From CBCXVS01 sp965178525 (GTDB taxonomy: Bacteria > Tectomicrobia > Entotheonellia > Entotheonellales > Entotheonellaceae), in NCBI GenBank assembly GCA_965178525.1, contig CBCXVS010000010.1, positions 1 to 52,158 of the forward strand: a stretch of DNA of 52,158 nt, in the 5' to 3' direction. The notes beneath the pieces are model-generated. The model was not told the DNA's origin, did no database searches, and worked only from the letters and a program-made list of their open reading frames with translations. Made by a program: the position numbers and the translations under genes. Positions 1 through 8,074 of this stretch are shown here, one piece after another (the first letter of the stretch is position 1; each line of letters begins with the position of its first letter).

Positions 1-1
1 G

Positions 2-94
2 AATGCTCGCCCGGAGGCCTTTAATGAGGCGTATATTGGCTATCTGGACGATTTGGAGCAAGGAAAGCCGCTGGCAGGCCGCCGGAGCTTGTAA
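2..94 (+). CDS. C-terminal end of an unknown protein (partial)
   Basis: An open frame enters from the left edge and ends at a TAA, giving 30 C-terminal residues that start NARPEAF and end AGRRSL. Composition and codon use look coding, but the piece is too short to assign to a family. It converges on the rhodanese gene, whose stop lies about 20 bases away on the other strand. The start and most of the gene are outside the window. Confidence 0.5.
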   Translation, partial: NARPEAFNEAYIGYLDDLEQGKPLAGRRSL

Positions 95-112
95 CGTGTA
101 GGGTGCATTCGA

Positions 113-445
113 TCATGGCGTCACCAGGGAGCCAGGGCCGTGCGTATCAACCCATCCGGCCATGCCGCCACTCAAGCTGGAAATGGATGTGGCCGGCCAG
201 CCGTTCTGGATCACGAAGCTGGCGACATCCAAACTGGTGACGCCGTGCCAGCATTGAAACACGATCTCGGTGTTCTGGGGCAGGTCATGCAGCCGCATGG
301 GGATGTCTTGAATAAAAATATTGATGGCGCTGGGAATGTGGCCGGCCTGGTGTTCCCAGGGTTGGCGTAGGTCGACGACGGTGATCTCATCTCCCTGATC
401 GAGACGGGTACGTAACGCCTGGGGTGACACTTCTGTGATATGCAT
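113..445 (-). CDS. Single-domain rhodanese-like sulfurtransferase
   Basis: A 110-residue single rhodanese domain, probably cytoplasmic, likely binding sulfur as a persulfide on a cysteine. Seen directly: the N-terminal VVDLRQPWEHQAGHIPSAIN motif (residues 23-42) typical of the fold, and the active-site loop CWHGVTS with Cys65. The loop has T-S where CxxGxRS is usual, so substrate preference may differ. The ATG at 445 was chosen because AGGAG lies 11 bases upstream; a GTG eight codons earlier would put that ribosome site inside the gene. No operon partner; the gene stands alone between a convergent partial gene and a gene-free stretch. Confidence 0.85.
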   Translation of the reverse strand: MHITEVSPQALRTRLDQGDEITVVDLRQPWEHQAGHIPSAINIFIQDIPMRLHDLPQNTEIVFQCWHGVTSLDVASFVIQNGWPATSISSLSGGMAGWVDTHGPGSLVTP

Positions 446-892
446 GGGTTGGGATGCTCCTCTCAGCACAGATCATGACGCATCATACTTGCCGCCTTGG
501 AACTGGGGATTGTGTTGTTTCTATGGTACTGCAGATGCCGTTGCCTGTCACGTTGGCGCCTCCCGTGACCGCAAGAAGGCACGGCAAAGCCGTCGTGACG
601 TTGCCGTGTTTCTCCTGCTATTGAAACACCTCGCCCTCAGGATAAAACGCGTCGAACCGGTGGATGAGAATCGGATAATGCTGTAGTTGGGTATCTGTGG
701 CGTTTCCATTCCTGACTTTTCTGAGCGCATGGCATGTCTGAACTGCTAGCCTCGAAGCCAATTCGAGGCTAGCGCGATGCCCTATTGTAACAGCAAAATG
801 TTGTTAGCGAGCGCCATCGTCACCCGTGGCTTGATCATCACTCCGGATAGACGTATAGTTCAGGTAGACGTTGGGCATGGCAGGAGAGGGTG
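446..892. other. Gene-free stretch with one perfect hairpin
   Basis: About 450 bases between divergent genes. The short open frames here lack ribosome sites and family features. The only structure I see is the 12-bp hairpin annotated separately. The stretch presumably holds the promoters of the rhodanese and of the small protein gene to the right, but no convincing -35/-10 pair stood out. Confidence 0.4.
745..773. repeat. Perfect 12-bp hairpin
   Basis: GCTAGCCTCGAA and its exact reverse complement are separated by five bases (GCCAA). The stem is strong, but no T-run follows on either strand, so it does not look like an intrinsic terminator. It could be an operator or an RNA stem in the leader of the gene starting at 893. 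Confidence 0.5.
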
Positions 893-1312
893 ATGACTAT
901 GGCAGACCATGTACCGTATTCACGCCGTGGCGAACAGCGGCAACAGCGCGTGGCGAAACGCCACCTATCGGACCTGCAACAGAGGATTTTGCAATGGCTA
1001 CGAACTGAATTGCGCCGGCGTCGGCAGGCGGGTGATATCGAAGGTGTGCCCTTTCCCGCCCTGGTACAGGCCATGACAGCCGACAAAGCGGGTGTCATCA
1101 TCAGTTTGCGCCAGTTGATGCGGAAGGGCTTGGTAACGGTGACCCTGCCACGTGGGGCTTGGACGCGCTATGTCTTGTTGACCGAGAAGGGACAATCGCA
1201 GGCACACGTGTTGACCACAAATGCCCGCATGCATGAGCTGCCCGAGAAAAGCCGGCGAGCGGAAAAGCGGGAACGCGACAGGAAAAAGCAGCAGCGCCGT
1301 TTCCGCCACTGA
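893..1312 (+). CDS. Small basic protein with a possible winged-helix region
   Basis: A 139-residue, strongly basic protein that I do not recognise. Residues about 25-105 (RILQWLRTELRRRRQ through ALVQAM, SLRQLMRKGLVTVTLPRG and YVLLTEKG) have the helix-helix-helix-wing pattern of winged-helix DNA-binding proteins, in which a recognition helix is followed by a beta-hairpin. The tail, from about residue 115, is almost all Lys/Arg/Glu/Gln and probably disordered or nucleic-acid binding. The ATG at 893 follows AGGAGAGG closely; a GTG at 890 and an ATG at 899 are alternatives. A transcriptional regulator is an inference from fold pattern only. Confidence 0.6.
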   Translation: MTMADHVPYSRRGEQRQQRVAKRHLSDLQQRILQWLRTELRRRRQAGDIEGVPFPALVQAMTADKAGVIISLRQLMRKGLVTVTLPRGAWTRYVLLTEKGQSQAHVLTTNARMHELPEKSRRAEKRERDRKKQQRRFRH

Positions 1313-1333
1313 TGAAACGTGGCGACAACGTGA

Positions 1334-1996
1334 TTACGACGCTTTGCAGCTATTTCCCAGCGCCTCCCAATCATCCAGATCCATGTCGCTGAGGGCACAG
1401 TCGATACGGGTTGCACCACAGGTCGCGTGAATTGAACCCGTGGCCAGAATCGCGGCGGTGAGCAACCCGGCACCATTGGCTGTGGTGTCGGTGGCGAATT
1501 GGTCGAAGGCGATGGTACAGCCCTCCACCTCGATGGAGCCATCGAGTGTCATATTGAATGTCATATGGCTCTGGCTGACTGCCCCCTCATTTTCCAGCAA
1601 CATGTTCCCCTCAATGCCATCACAATTGGTGAACGTGAGCGTGGCGCTGACCGTCACACGATTCTCGGCGTCAAGTTCTTCAACATGGACATTTCCTGTA
1701 ACGGTGATGTGGCCCTGCCCACACGGCACCGTGACGTTGATATCGCCCTGTTGCAGGATGAGATCCGATGTCGAGGTACTCGAGCCGGCCGCCTGTATGG
1801 CGCCATGCGACATCGCCATGCCACCGTCGAGCAGAAGCGTTATCGTTCGGTCCACCACATCGCTTGCACGAAGCGATACGTCCTGGATGTTGGCGGGTAC
1901 CGTGGAGTTCCCACTGTGGTCACCGCTACATCCGGCCAAGAGCAGACATGCCAAACCCACGATGGCTATGAACTTGGGCAAAATCGGCTTCGTCAT
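1334..1996 (-). CDS. Hypothetical secreted lipoprotein
   Basis: A 220-residue protein with a lipoprotein signal peptide: two early lysines, a hydrophobic stretch (FIAIVGLACLLL) and lipobox LAGC with Cys22, so it should be lipid-anchored to a membrane after cleavage by signal peptidase II. The mature part is rich in Thr/Ser/Asp with beta-strand alternation and seven further cysteines, several near the C terminus, which suggests disulfides outside the cytoplasm. No family was recognised. No clear Shine-Dalgarno sequence precedes the ATG. The upstream region holds a copy of the 74-bp palindromic element. A large antisense frame over this gene is a shadow. Confidence 0.7.
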   Translation of the reverse strand: MTKPILPKFIAIVGLACLLLAGCSGDHSGNSTVPANIQDVSLRASDVVDRTITLLLDGGMAMSHGAIQAAGSSTSTSDLILQQGDINVTVPCGQGHITVTGNVHVEELDAENRVTVSATLTFTNCDGIEGNMLLENEGAVSQSHMTFNMTLDGSIEVEGCTIAFDQFATDTTANGAGLLTAAILATGSIHATCGATRIDCALSDMDLDDWEALGNSCKAS

Positions 1997-2419
1997 GTTT
2001 CAGGAAGAACCATATGCAAACCATTTTGTACAGGGACGTACTTGCTGCACAAAAGCATTATGTGCCTTAAACATACGACATTTTCCTCTGTGGGCATGCA
2101 GCCCCTCTGCGATACGGCATGCGCCCGATCGTGGCCTTTTTAAGTGCCTGGGCATCATTATTTTTATATATTTTTCCAGAGGAAAGATATAATGTAATTT
2201 TGCCTTAGTACTTATACAAAGCGCGACGAGGGCGTGTTATCACATTGCGATATATCCCGGACAATTATAGCGCCAGTTTCCCACAATGTCGCATGAGAAA
2301 CATCGGGATTTCGTGGGGATTTCATGAGGATTTTGTGGTTTTTCTGTGATAGACGTGCCGACAAGTACCGGCGGACGACGAAACCCATCGCCCACCGCGC
2401 TCTCAATTCGTAGTCCGCA
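1997..2419. other. Gene-free stretch, partly AT-rich, with a dispersed repeat
   Basis: About 420 bases between the lipoprotein and D-aminoacylase genes. It contains the most diverged copy of the 74-bp palindromic element and, left of it, TTTTCCTCTG and several GCATGC-containing short palindromes that may be the debris of another copy. The minus-strand 64-residue frame at 2212-2406 has no ribosome site or family features and is not called. Confidence 0.45.
2141..2214 (+). repeat. 74-bp palindromic dispersed element, copy 1 (diverged)
   Basis: It starts TAAGTGCC and ends TAGTACTTA, with TTTTTCCAGAGGAAA in the centre and ATGTAATTTTG in the right half. It has the same length and landmarks as copies at 7550-7623 and 26503-26576 but carries many substitutions. 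The outer arms pair imperfectly and the inner TTTCC/GGAAA pairs well, so the whole unit can fold as a hairpin. Confidence 0.65.
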
Positions 2420-4009
2420 TCATGCCGTCAAAACCTGACTAGGTAACACCTCCTGTTGCTCGCCCTGTTCCACCACGACGTGACCGTTGACAATGACATA
2501 CTCGATGCCATGCGGGTACTGATGCGGCTCCTCAAAGGTGGCCCGGTCGCTGACGGTTGCGGCGTCGAAGATCGTTATAGCTGCCGCTTTGTCGGTTGCC
2601 AGGACGCCACGATCGGTGAGGCTGAGCTTGGCGGCCGCCATAGACGTCATCTTCCGCACGCCATCTTCCAGAGTAATGAGGCCCTCGTCGCGCACGTATT
2701 TGCCTAGCACCCGAGGGAACGTCCCGTAGGTACGTGGGTGGGGCTTGCCTCCGCGACCTGCCGATAGGGCCAGAGAGTCCAAACCAATCATGAGCATGGG
2801 ATGCGCGATACCCAGGGCGACATTTTCCTCTGACATCATGAAGAGGATAATCGCCACTTTGCCCTGCTCTGCCAGTAAAAAATCCATCATGGCATGCGCC
2901 GGGTCTTGGCCCATGATCGCGGCGATTTGCGCCAGCGTTTTGCCCTCGAATTCTTTCTGATGCTGACATGCAGAGATGACAATATCGTTCCATCCAACCG
3001 CACCATTCGCACGTGACCAGCCATCCTGCCCGACTTGCATGTCATCGACAATACGCTTGCGATGCTCCGCATCACGAATCCGGGTAAGAAAGCGTTCGAC
3101 CCCACCCTCGAGAGACCAGGCCGGGAACAAACTGGTCATCGTTGTGCTGCCGGCAATGTAGGGATAGATATCCGCTCCCACAGCCACACCCCGATGCACG
3201 CCCGCCTCGAGCATTTGCAAGGCATGCGCCATCTTGTCCCAGTTATCACGGCCTGAGGCTTTGAGGTGGGAGACCTGCACCGAAATACCCGCCTCCTCAC
3301 CGATACGCAGGGCTTCGGCAATCGACATTTCTAAAGTCCCGCCCTCGCCGCGCATATGCGTCGCATAAATCCCCCCGGCTGCCGCTGCGACCTGGGCTAA
3401 GGCGATGAGTTCGTCCGTATCACCATAGCACCCCGGGGTGTAAATGAGACCGGAGGAGATGCCAAAAGCTCCGTCGTCCATGGCGGCGCCAACCAGATGT
3501 TGCATCTGCAGCAGCTCACGCGCGGTGGGCGATCGGTCGGCAAATCCCATGGTGGCGATCCGCACCGCGCCATGTCCGACAAGTGGCGCGATATTGATCG
3601 CACACCTACGGTCACGCACCCGTTGATAATAATCGCCGAGGCTGTGCCAGTCCCAGGCTAGATCGGGATTTAAGAACCCGGCATACTCCCGAAGTAGATC
3701 AAGCGTGCCCGGCGATACTGGAGCTGGAGAAAAGCCGCAATTCCCCACCACTTCTGTCGTGATGCCTTGGCGTACTTTGCTATCCGCACCCGGCGTGCTC
3801 AGCAACGTGAAATCGGAATGGGTGTGCACGTCGATGAAGCCCGGTGCGATCATCCGGCCACGGGCATCGATTTCGCGGGCGGCCTCACCCTCCAGGGCCG
3901 GACCGAGGGCCGTAGTGCGTCCCCCACTCACGCCGACATCAGCGTTCACACCTGGCGCGCCCGTGCCATCGATCACGGTGCCGTGTCTGATCAGCAGATC
4001 AAATGTCAT
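2420..4009 (-). CDS. N-acyl-D-amino-acid deacylase (D-aminoacylase), amidohydrolase superfamily
   Basis: A 529-residue zinc amidohydrolase expected to remove acyl groups from N-acyl-D-amino acids in the cytoplasm, or to act on related amides. Seen: the metal motif HTHSD (His62, His64) after APGFIDV; the GNCGFSPAP segment with the bridging Cys91 characteristic of D-aminoacylases; histidines in YATHMRGEGG and VQVSHLK; and the C-terminal beta-sandwich segment ending in a dihydroorotase-like VIVNGHVVVEQG. The ATG at 4009 has AAAGGAGA just upstream; the open frame continues 59 codons further up, but that part reads over the GYD gene and has no coding character. It is the third gene of the pentapeptide/GYD operon, 46 bases after GYD. 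Confidence 0.85.
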   Translation of the reverse strand: MTFDLLIRHGTVIDGTGAPGVNADVGVSGGRTTALGPALEGEAAREIDARGRMIAPGFIDVHTHSDFTLLSTPGADSKVRQGITTEVVGNCGFSPAPVSPGTLDLLREYAGFLNPDLAWDWHSLGDYYQRVRDRRCAINIAPLVGHGAVRIATMGFADRSPTARELLQMQHLVGAAMDDGAFGISSGLIYTPGCYGDTDELIALAQVAAAAGGIYATHMRGEGGTLEMSIAEALRIGEEAGISVQVSHLKASGRDNWDKMAHALQMLEAGVHRGVAVGADIYPYIAGSTTMTSLFPAWSLEGGVERFLTRIRDAEHRKRIVDDMQVGQDGWSRANGAVGWNDIVISACQHQKEFEGKTLAQIAAIMGQDPAHAMMDFLLAEQGKVAIILFMMSEENVALGIAHPMLMIGLDSLALSAGRGGKPHPRTYGTFPRVLGKYVRDEGLITLEDGVRKMTSMAAAKLSLTDRGVLATDKAAAITIFDAATVSDRATFEEPHQYPHGIEYVIVNGHVVVEQGEQQEVLPSQVLTA

Positions 4010-4055
4010 GTCGTCTCTCCTTTCTGACCGCCTGGGTCGTTGCGTGAGCAAGTCG

Positions 4056-4364
4056 TCAGGAACGTCCGATCTGCCGCGGTCCTTTGAGTCGGGCTTGCAA
4101 ATTAGCCTGTGACATGGCGGGTAAGGCCATAATGTTGATGGTGCCACGCGAGCCCAAGCCCATCGTGAGATGCGCGACGGTCTCATTATCTTCCGCTTCG
4201 ATGACGCTGATGAAGTCGTAAGGTCCTAAGACGGCATACTGCGCCAACACGGTGCAGCCAAAGTCGGCTATTTCTTTGTTGACCTCTTCCAGACGATCGG
4301 GATTGTTTTGCAAAGTTTGGCGTCCCTCAGGCGTCAACGTGCTCAACAAGATATAGGTTGGCAT
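4056..4364 (-). CDS. GYD domain protein
   Basis: A 102-residue protein beginning MPTYILLSTLTPEG and containing VLGPYDFISVIEAEDNE, the signature region of GYD (PF08734) proteins: small ferredoxin-fold, probably oligomeric proteins of unknown biochemical role. Length matches the family (about 95-105). The ATG is preceded by AGAGGA at good spacing. It lies 25 bases after the pentapeptide-repeat gene and 46 bases before the deacylase, so the three are probably co-transcribed. A functional link is only suggested by position. Confidence 0.85.
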   Translation of the reverse strand: MPTYILLSTLTPEGRQTLQNNPDRLEEVNKEIADFGCTVLAQYAVLGPYDFISVIEAEDNETVAHLTMGLGSRGTINIMALPAMSQANLQARLKGPRQIGRS

Positions 4365-4389
4365 ACGGGTTCCTCTGCTGGTGCGCGTG

Positions 4390-5781
4390 TCATTTGAGTC
4401 GCAAGTCGAGTAGTTCTTTCGCTTTGGCTTCAGCAGGCAGAATGAACTGCTGATGCAGAGACGTGTGGACGTCGTTGGCATCCGCATAGCGATACGTTGG
4501 CAGCAGTGAGGCATGGTGAGCGCGCAGGCGCCGTAACGCGTCAGCATTGGTCCGGCCGCGTTTCCGTACCAATGGCTGCACGGGAACAGCGATATTCCGT
4601 ATGATATAGGAGGCGGTGTCGAGTACATCCTTGGCATCGGTCAGGTCGACTAAGACGAAGCGGGCGAGGTGGGCCAAACGGGACACGATTTGGTCGCTGA
4701 CGTGTGCACCTTGTGGCAGTACCTCCAACAGCAAGGGGAGATAGTCACATTGCCGTAAGACCTGCCGCACTGCGTCCAGGATGGGCTGACGTTCCTCAGG
4801 AAACCAGCCCAAGATGAGCACGACTTTTTTGCCGATGGTCCCGATGACATCCTGGATGAAAGCGTTGTGGAGTTGTAAATAGATGAACTGGGCGACTTCA
4901 AGATTATCCACGACAATGGCCGGCTCATCATCCGGGGTAATGCGCAGATTGACCTGGTGTGCCCCCTGCAGTTTGAGTTCCCAAGCCGAGATGCCGTAAA
5001 TGGCGCATCCGTCGAGATTGGCCTCCTCAAAGTTGGTTCCCACCAAACGTGTGTTCATCAAATTCGCCGCCCCGAGATTGGCGCCGCGGAAGTTGGCGCC
5101 CCGCAAATCCGCTTCCGACAGCCCCGCCTTCCGCAGGTCCGCCGTCGCCAGAGTGGCCCAGCGCAGGTCGGCTTGCGGCAGTCGGGTGTCCCGCAGGTCC
5201 GCCATATCGAGGTTGGTCCAGCGCAGATTCGCTTCACGTAGATTGGCCCCCCGTAGGGTTGCCTGGCGTAGTCGAGCGCCCCGCAGGTTTGCCTCCCGCA
5301 GTTCCGCCGCACTCAAGTCGGCCTGGCGCAGCCGGGCCACCAGAAGTTGCGCCTCACTGAGATGGGCCTCCCGTAGGCAGGCGCCCCGCAGATCGGCCAT
5401 GGAGAGATTGGCGTTCCCCAAATTGGCGCCACTGAGGTCGGCCTCGCGCAATTGCGCCCCGCTGAGATCGGCCTCGCGCAGATACGCCCCACTCAGGTCG
5501 GCTTGACGTAAGCGCGCCTCGCGGAGTTGGGCTTCATGGAGATTGGCCCAACGCAGGTCCGTATGGGTGAGCCGCGCTTTGTTGAGATCGGCTCTGCGCA
5601 GGTTTGCGGCACGCATCTGCGCGCCGCTCAGGTCGACCCCGTGCAGATGCGCGCCGCTCAGGTCAATACCGCGCAATTGCACCTCGCTAAGATTGGGGAG
5701 GATTTTCGGGTGGGACAACCGCCATACATTCCAAGTCGCCGTCCCTTGCATGAGGATCTCAAGATGCTCAGCCTCCGCCAT
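4390..5781 (-). CDS. Pentapeptide-repeat protein with a C-terminal Rossmann/TIR-like domain
   Basis: A 463-residue cytoplasmic protein in two parts. Residues about 35-265 are some 45 pentapeptide repeats of the A(D/N)LxX type (for example ADLSGAQLREADLSGANL), which fold into a right-handed quadrilateral beta-helix. The last 175 residues form a separate alpha/beta domain: KKVVLILGWF strand, a helix with ERQPILDAVRQVL, YLPLLLEV, then HLARFVLVDLTDAKDV and PVQPLV. This resembles the flavodoxin-like/TIR-like domains found behind pentapeptide repeats in cyanobacteria and other large-genome bacteria, which may hydrolyse or bind nucleotides; no catalytic residue can be assigned by eye. The ATG at 5781 has GGAG eight bases upstream; a TTG ten codons earlier is less likely. 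First gene of a three-gene operon. Confidence 0.85.
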   Translation of the reverse strand: MAEAEHLEILMQGTATWNVWRLSHPKILPNLSEVQLRGIDLSGAHLHGVDLSGAQMRAANLRRADLNKARLTHTDLRWANLHEAQLREARLRQADLSGAYLREADLSGAQLREADLSGANLGNANLSMADLRGACLREAHLSEAQLLVARLRQADLSAAELREANLRGARLRQATLRGANLREANLRWTNLDMADLRDTRLPQADLRWATLATADLRKAGLSEADLRGANFRGANLGAANLMNTRLVGTNFEEANLDGCAIYGISAWELKLQGAHQVNLRITPDDEPAIVVDNLEVAQFIYLQLHNAFIQDVIGTIGKKVVLILGWFPEERQPILDAVRQVLRQCDYLPLLLEVLPQGAHVSDQIVSRLAHLARFVLVDLTDAKDVLDTASYIIRNIAVPVQPLVRKRGRTNADALRRLRAHHASLLPTYRYADANDVHTSLHQQFILPAEAKAKELLDLRLK

Positions 5782-5951
5782 AGCTGTGTCTCCAGAGGAA
5801 GTAAAACGCAATTGTACGACGCCGATGGTTTATGCGGTTACTAGACAGCAGCCATTGTATCGTATTTCGCACGATGATGTGCATCTAGAAAGATGAAAAT
5901 ATTGATAGATGCTATGATCATATCTTTGCATGTCGAAAAAGGCCCCTTGAC

Positions 5952-7097
5952 TTAGACATCATATGCCAAGACGGTTTCGTTCATTCTGAAATATCCCTGG
6001 CTGTGCAGCCGAAGCCCAGGTTGCGTGGTCACTTCGCCAATCATGCGAGCTGGGATGTCATGTTCGGACGCGATGGCGATGGCGGCTTCGGGTTGGGGCG
6101 TGATCAGCAGCATCCCTTGGCCCATGTTCCAAACGCGATAGGCTTCCTGGTCACGGACCGGGCCATGTTCTTGAAGGTAGAGCAGGAGCGGACCGGGCGC
6201 AAAGGGATCGGTGATCTCCGCCCCGAGCTGGACGCGCCGTAAGAGGCGGCCGAGTTTACCGGGTATGCCGCCGCCGGTGACATGTACCACACCATGGATC
6301 ATCACCTCGGGTTCGCTGTGAATACCACCGAGCATATCCACCAAAGCAGCCGTATAGATGCGAGATGGCTGCAGGGCCAAGGCGCCCAGGGTCGTGTCAC
6401 CCAAAGGCGCCACGTGCCACTCGTCGCCATGCTGTTGGCCCAAAATATGCCGCAGGAGTGAGTAGCCGTTAGAGCGACATCCCGTTTCTTCCAGCCCGAC
6501 GATGGCGTCTCCGGGCTGCACGGCTACCCCGCTAAGCAAGCGAGCCCGTCTGGCGAACCAGACCACGCCGGCATTCCAGATGCTATTAAAAGACCCATAA
6601 CCGCGAACGCGACTGCCGCATTCAGCTAATTCCCCATTGATCACGGCGACACGGGCTGCCGCCGCCGCCGCCACGTATCCATCAGCCAGTTGTGACACGG
6701 TATCCAGATGCGAGATCCCTGCATCGCCCAGCGTGCGTACATCGAGCACCGTGCCGAGTAGCACGGGCTCAGCGCCTTGTACGACCGCGTCGTCACAGAC
6801 CATGGCGAACAGATCGAAGGCCACTGTGTGCCAATCGCCCATGCGTTCGGCGATTTCGATTTTGGTGCCAACGCCATCAAAGCCAAGGCCCATCACCGTA
6901 TCGTCAGGCAGATTGCCTACAGCGATGTAACGTATCCCGGAGAAGTCGTCATGCGGTATAATCATTTCGCCAAGGCGATCTTCACGTTGTTTCCAAGTGC
7001 GCTGGGCAGCCGTATACAAGAGATGCGAAGCCGCATCGCCAAGTTCAAGGTTGACGCCGGCCATGGCGTAGGTCGTCTGAGCACGAGACGGATCCAT
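5952..7097 (-). CDS. purM: Phosphoribosylformylglycinamidine cyclo-ligase (AIR synthetase), divergent
   Basis: It catalyses ATP-dependent ring closure of FGAM to aminoimidazole ribonucleotide in purine synthesis. The 381-residue protein shows the PurM order: TYAMAGVNLELGD near the N terminus, GFDGVGTKIEIAE (ATP/Mg site), FAMVCDDAVVQGAEP, PGDAIVGLEETGCRSNGYSL, and HVTGGGIPGKLGRLL. It departs from typical PurM in having CDD for the usual CVND and a long DVRTLGDAGISHLDTV stretch, so a relative within the PurM/PurL/SelD/HypE superfamily cannot be excluded. The ATG at 7097 follows AAGGG; the frame is open 33 codons further but those look non-coding. It is divergent from the zinc-ribbon gene. Confidence 0.8.
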   Translation of the reverse strand: MDPSRAQTTYAMAGVNLELGDAASHLLYTAAQRTWKQREDRLGEMIIPHDDFSGIRYIAVGNLPDDTVMGLGFDGVGTKIEIAERMGDWHTVAFDLFAMVCDDAVVQGAEPVLLGTVLDVRTLGDAGISHLDTVSQLADGYVAAAAAARVAVINGELAECGSRVRGYGSFNSIWNAGVVWFARRARLLSGVAVQPGDAIVGLEETGCRSNGYSLLRHILGQQHGDEWHVAPLGDTTLGALALQPSRIYTAALVDMLGGIHSEPEVMIHGVVHVTGGGIPGKLGRLLRRVQLGAEITDPFAPGPLLLYLQEHGPVRDQEAYRVWNMGQGMLLITPQPEAAIAIASEHDIPARMIGEVTTQPGLRLHSQGYFRMNETVLAYDV

Positions 7098-7167
7098 AGG
7101 CGCCCTTTTTAAAAACTCCGGAACTCTATCCACCAGGTCACACCGCCGACCTGGCGTGTGTCCATGG

Positions 7168-7182
7168 CACTGTATCACAGTG
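7168..7182. promoter_or_regulatory. Operator-like palindrome in a divergent promoter region
   Basis: CACTGT-ATC-ACAGTG, a perfect inverted repeat with six-base arms, lies midway between the starts of purM (minus) and the zinc-ribbon gene (plus). Position and symmetry fit a repressor site controlling both, but no regulator is identified and such short palindromes arise by chance. Confidence 0.3.
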
Positions 7183-7248
7183 TGCGGGATAAACATATCC
7201 CTACGTGCGCTTGTCTCACATATCGCACGACCATAAGGAGACGATTTG

Positions 7249-7455
7249 ATGGCTGAACCATCGCATTATGATACGTTCGAAGCGACAGAACTCTTTTGTC
7301 CCCGCTGCAAACGGGCCCAGCCTGTCCGCAGGCACCTCCTGTTGGTATTACCTACCGGGAACAAGTACGATTATCGCTGTGCCGTCTGTGCGACGTCTGT
7401 CGGATCGAAGATGGATGATGACGCGACGGATTTTAGGACGCTCATGCGTGGCTAA
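7249..7455 (+). CDS. Small zinc-ribbon protein
   Basis: A 68-residue protein with two CxxC knuckles, FCPRCK and RCAVCA, separated by about 30 residues, a classical zinc-ribbon arrangement. The middle (RRHLLLVLPTGNKYDY) matches short zinc-ribbon proteins of unknown role, often labelled cytoplasmic protein, in deltaproteobacteria-like genomes. AAGGAG lies eight bases before the ATG, so the start is firm; a TTG three bases earlier is not needed. Divergent from purM. Confidence 0.75.
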   Translation: MAEPSHYDTFEATELFCPRCKRAQPVRRHLLLVLPTGNKYDYRCAVCATSVGSKMDDDATDFRTLMRG

Positions 7456-7549
7456 ATCACAGGGCTGAGGACGTCTGATGGCGTGGTTATGCCTTGACAG
7501 CCATGGGACATTTCTTGTACAAAACATCCTGCCTGTCAGCTGGCGGGGA

Positions 7550-7623
7550 TAAGTGCCCGAACAAAACGATGTTCATATTTTTCCTCTGGAAAAACGATGT
7601 GGCTAATTTTGTCCAGGTACTTA
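7550..7623 (+). repeat. 74-bp palindromic dispersed element, copy 2
   Basis: It begins TAAGTGCCCGAACAAAA and ends TTTTGTCCAGGTACTTA; these two ends are imperfect reverse complements (13 of 17). The centre is TTTTTCC-TCT-GGAAAAA. The right half (GGAAAAACGATGT, then GCTAATTTTGTCCAGG, then ACTTAGAGG) is nearly identical to copy 3 at 26503-26576. It lies 47 bases upstream of the DUF4242 gene, with the AGAGG that trails the element on the same strand. Confidence 0.8.
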
Positions 7624-7670
7624 GAGGCTGCGGTACGCAGTATGAACGAGAGATCAAGAAAGGAGATCAG

Positions 7671-7955
7671 ATGCCTCGATATGTCATCGAACGAGATATT
7701 CCCAAGATCGGTTCCGAGGAGCGCGAGGCGCTACGTGCTGCATCGCACAAATCCAATACGATTCTGGCTGAGATGAAAGCCGAGCATAAGCATATCCAGT
7801 GGGATCACACCTATGTCGCCGGCGATAAGACGTTCTGCATCTACATTGCCGATAATGAGGCGCTCATTCACGAGCATGCCGAGCGGAGCGGCTTCCCAGC
7901 AACCGTGGTGACCGAAGTGCAGAAGATGATCGACCCGGTGACTGCCGAAGGGTAA
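7671..7955 (+). CDS. DUF4242 family protein
   Basis: A 94-residue protein beginning MPRYVIERDIPKIGS and containing WDHTYVAGDKTFCIYIADNEALIHEHAERSGFP. This is the DUF4242 pattern: a ferredoxin-like small domain with conserved Tyr/Asp/Cys and a late His-x-His-Ala segment. Some members are annotated as nickel-binding, but the function is not established. The ATG follows AAAGGAGATC at ideal spacing; the longer open frame upstream runs through the 74-bp element and is not coding. It is preceded by copy 2 of that element, which could carry its promoter or an RNA hairpin in its leader. Confidence 0.85.
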   Translation: MPRYVIERDIPKIGSEEREALRAASHKSNTILAEMKAEHKHIQWDHTYVAGDKTFCIYIADNEALIHEHAERSGFPATVVTEVQKMIDPVTAEG

Positions 7956-7991
7956 GGTCGCGGCGCGGTGTGGGGGGCTGGGAACCCGTCG

Positions 7992-8035
7992 TGGTTCGTC
8001 GCTCCCTCTCAACTCCTAACTAACCACGAACCACT
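7992..8035. repeat. Loose inverted repeat downstream of the DUF4242 gene
   Basis: GTGGTTCGT and ACGAACCAC form a nine-base stem around a 26-base loop between two convergent genes. A seven-base repetition (ACCACGA/ACCACTA) in the right arm resembles the heptamer arrays elsewhere in the window. No T-run follows, so terminator function is doubtful. Confidence 0.3.
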
Positions 8036-8074
8036 ATAAAACAGACATCTAGGCATCTGGCCGTATCGAGGCGG

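Noticed and set aside
1440..2192. 250-residue plus-strand frame over the lipoprotein gene
   Set aside because: The minus strand has a clear lipoprotein signal peptide; this frame has no family features and runs into the 74-bp repeat.
4010..4186. Longer N terminus of the D-aminoacylase
   Set aside because: The extra 59 codons overlap the GYD gene in another frame and lack the coding pattern; the internal ATG has a strong ribosome site.
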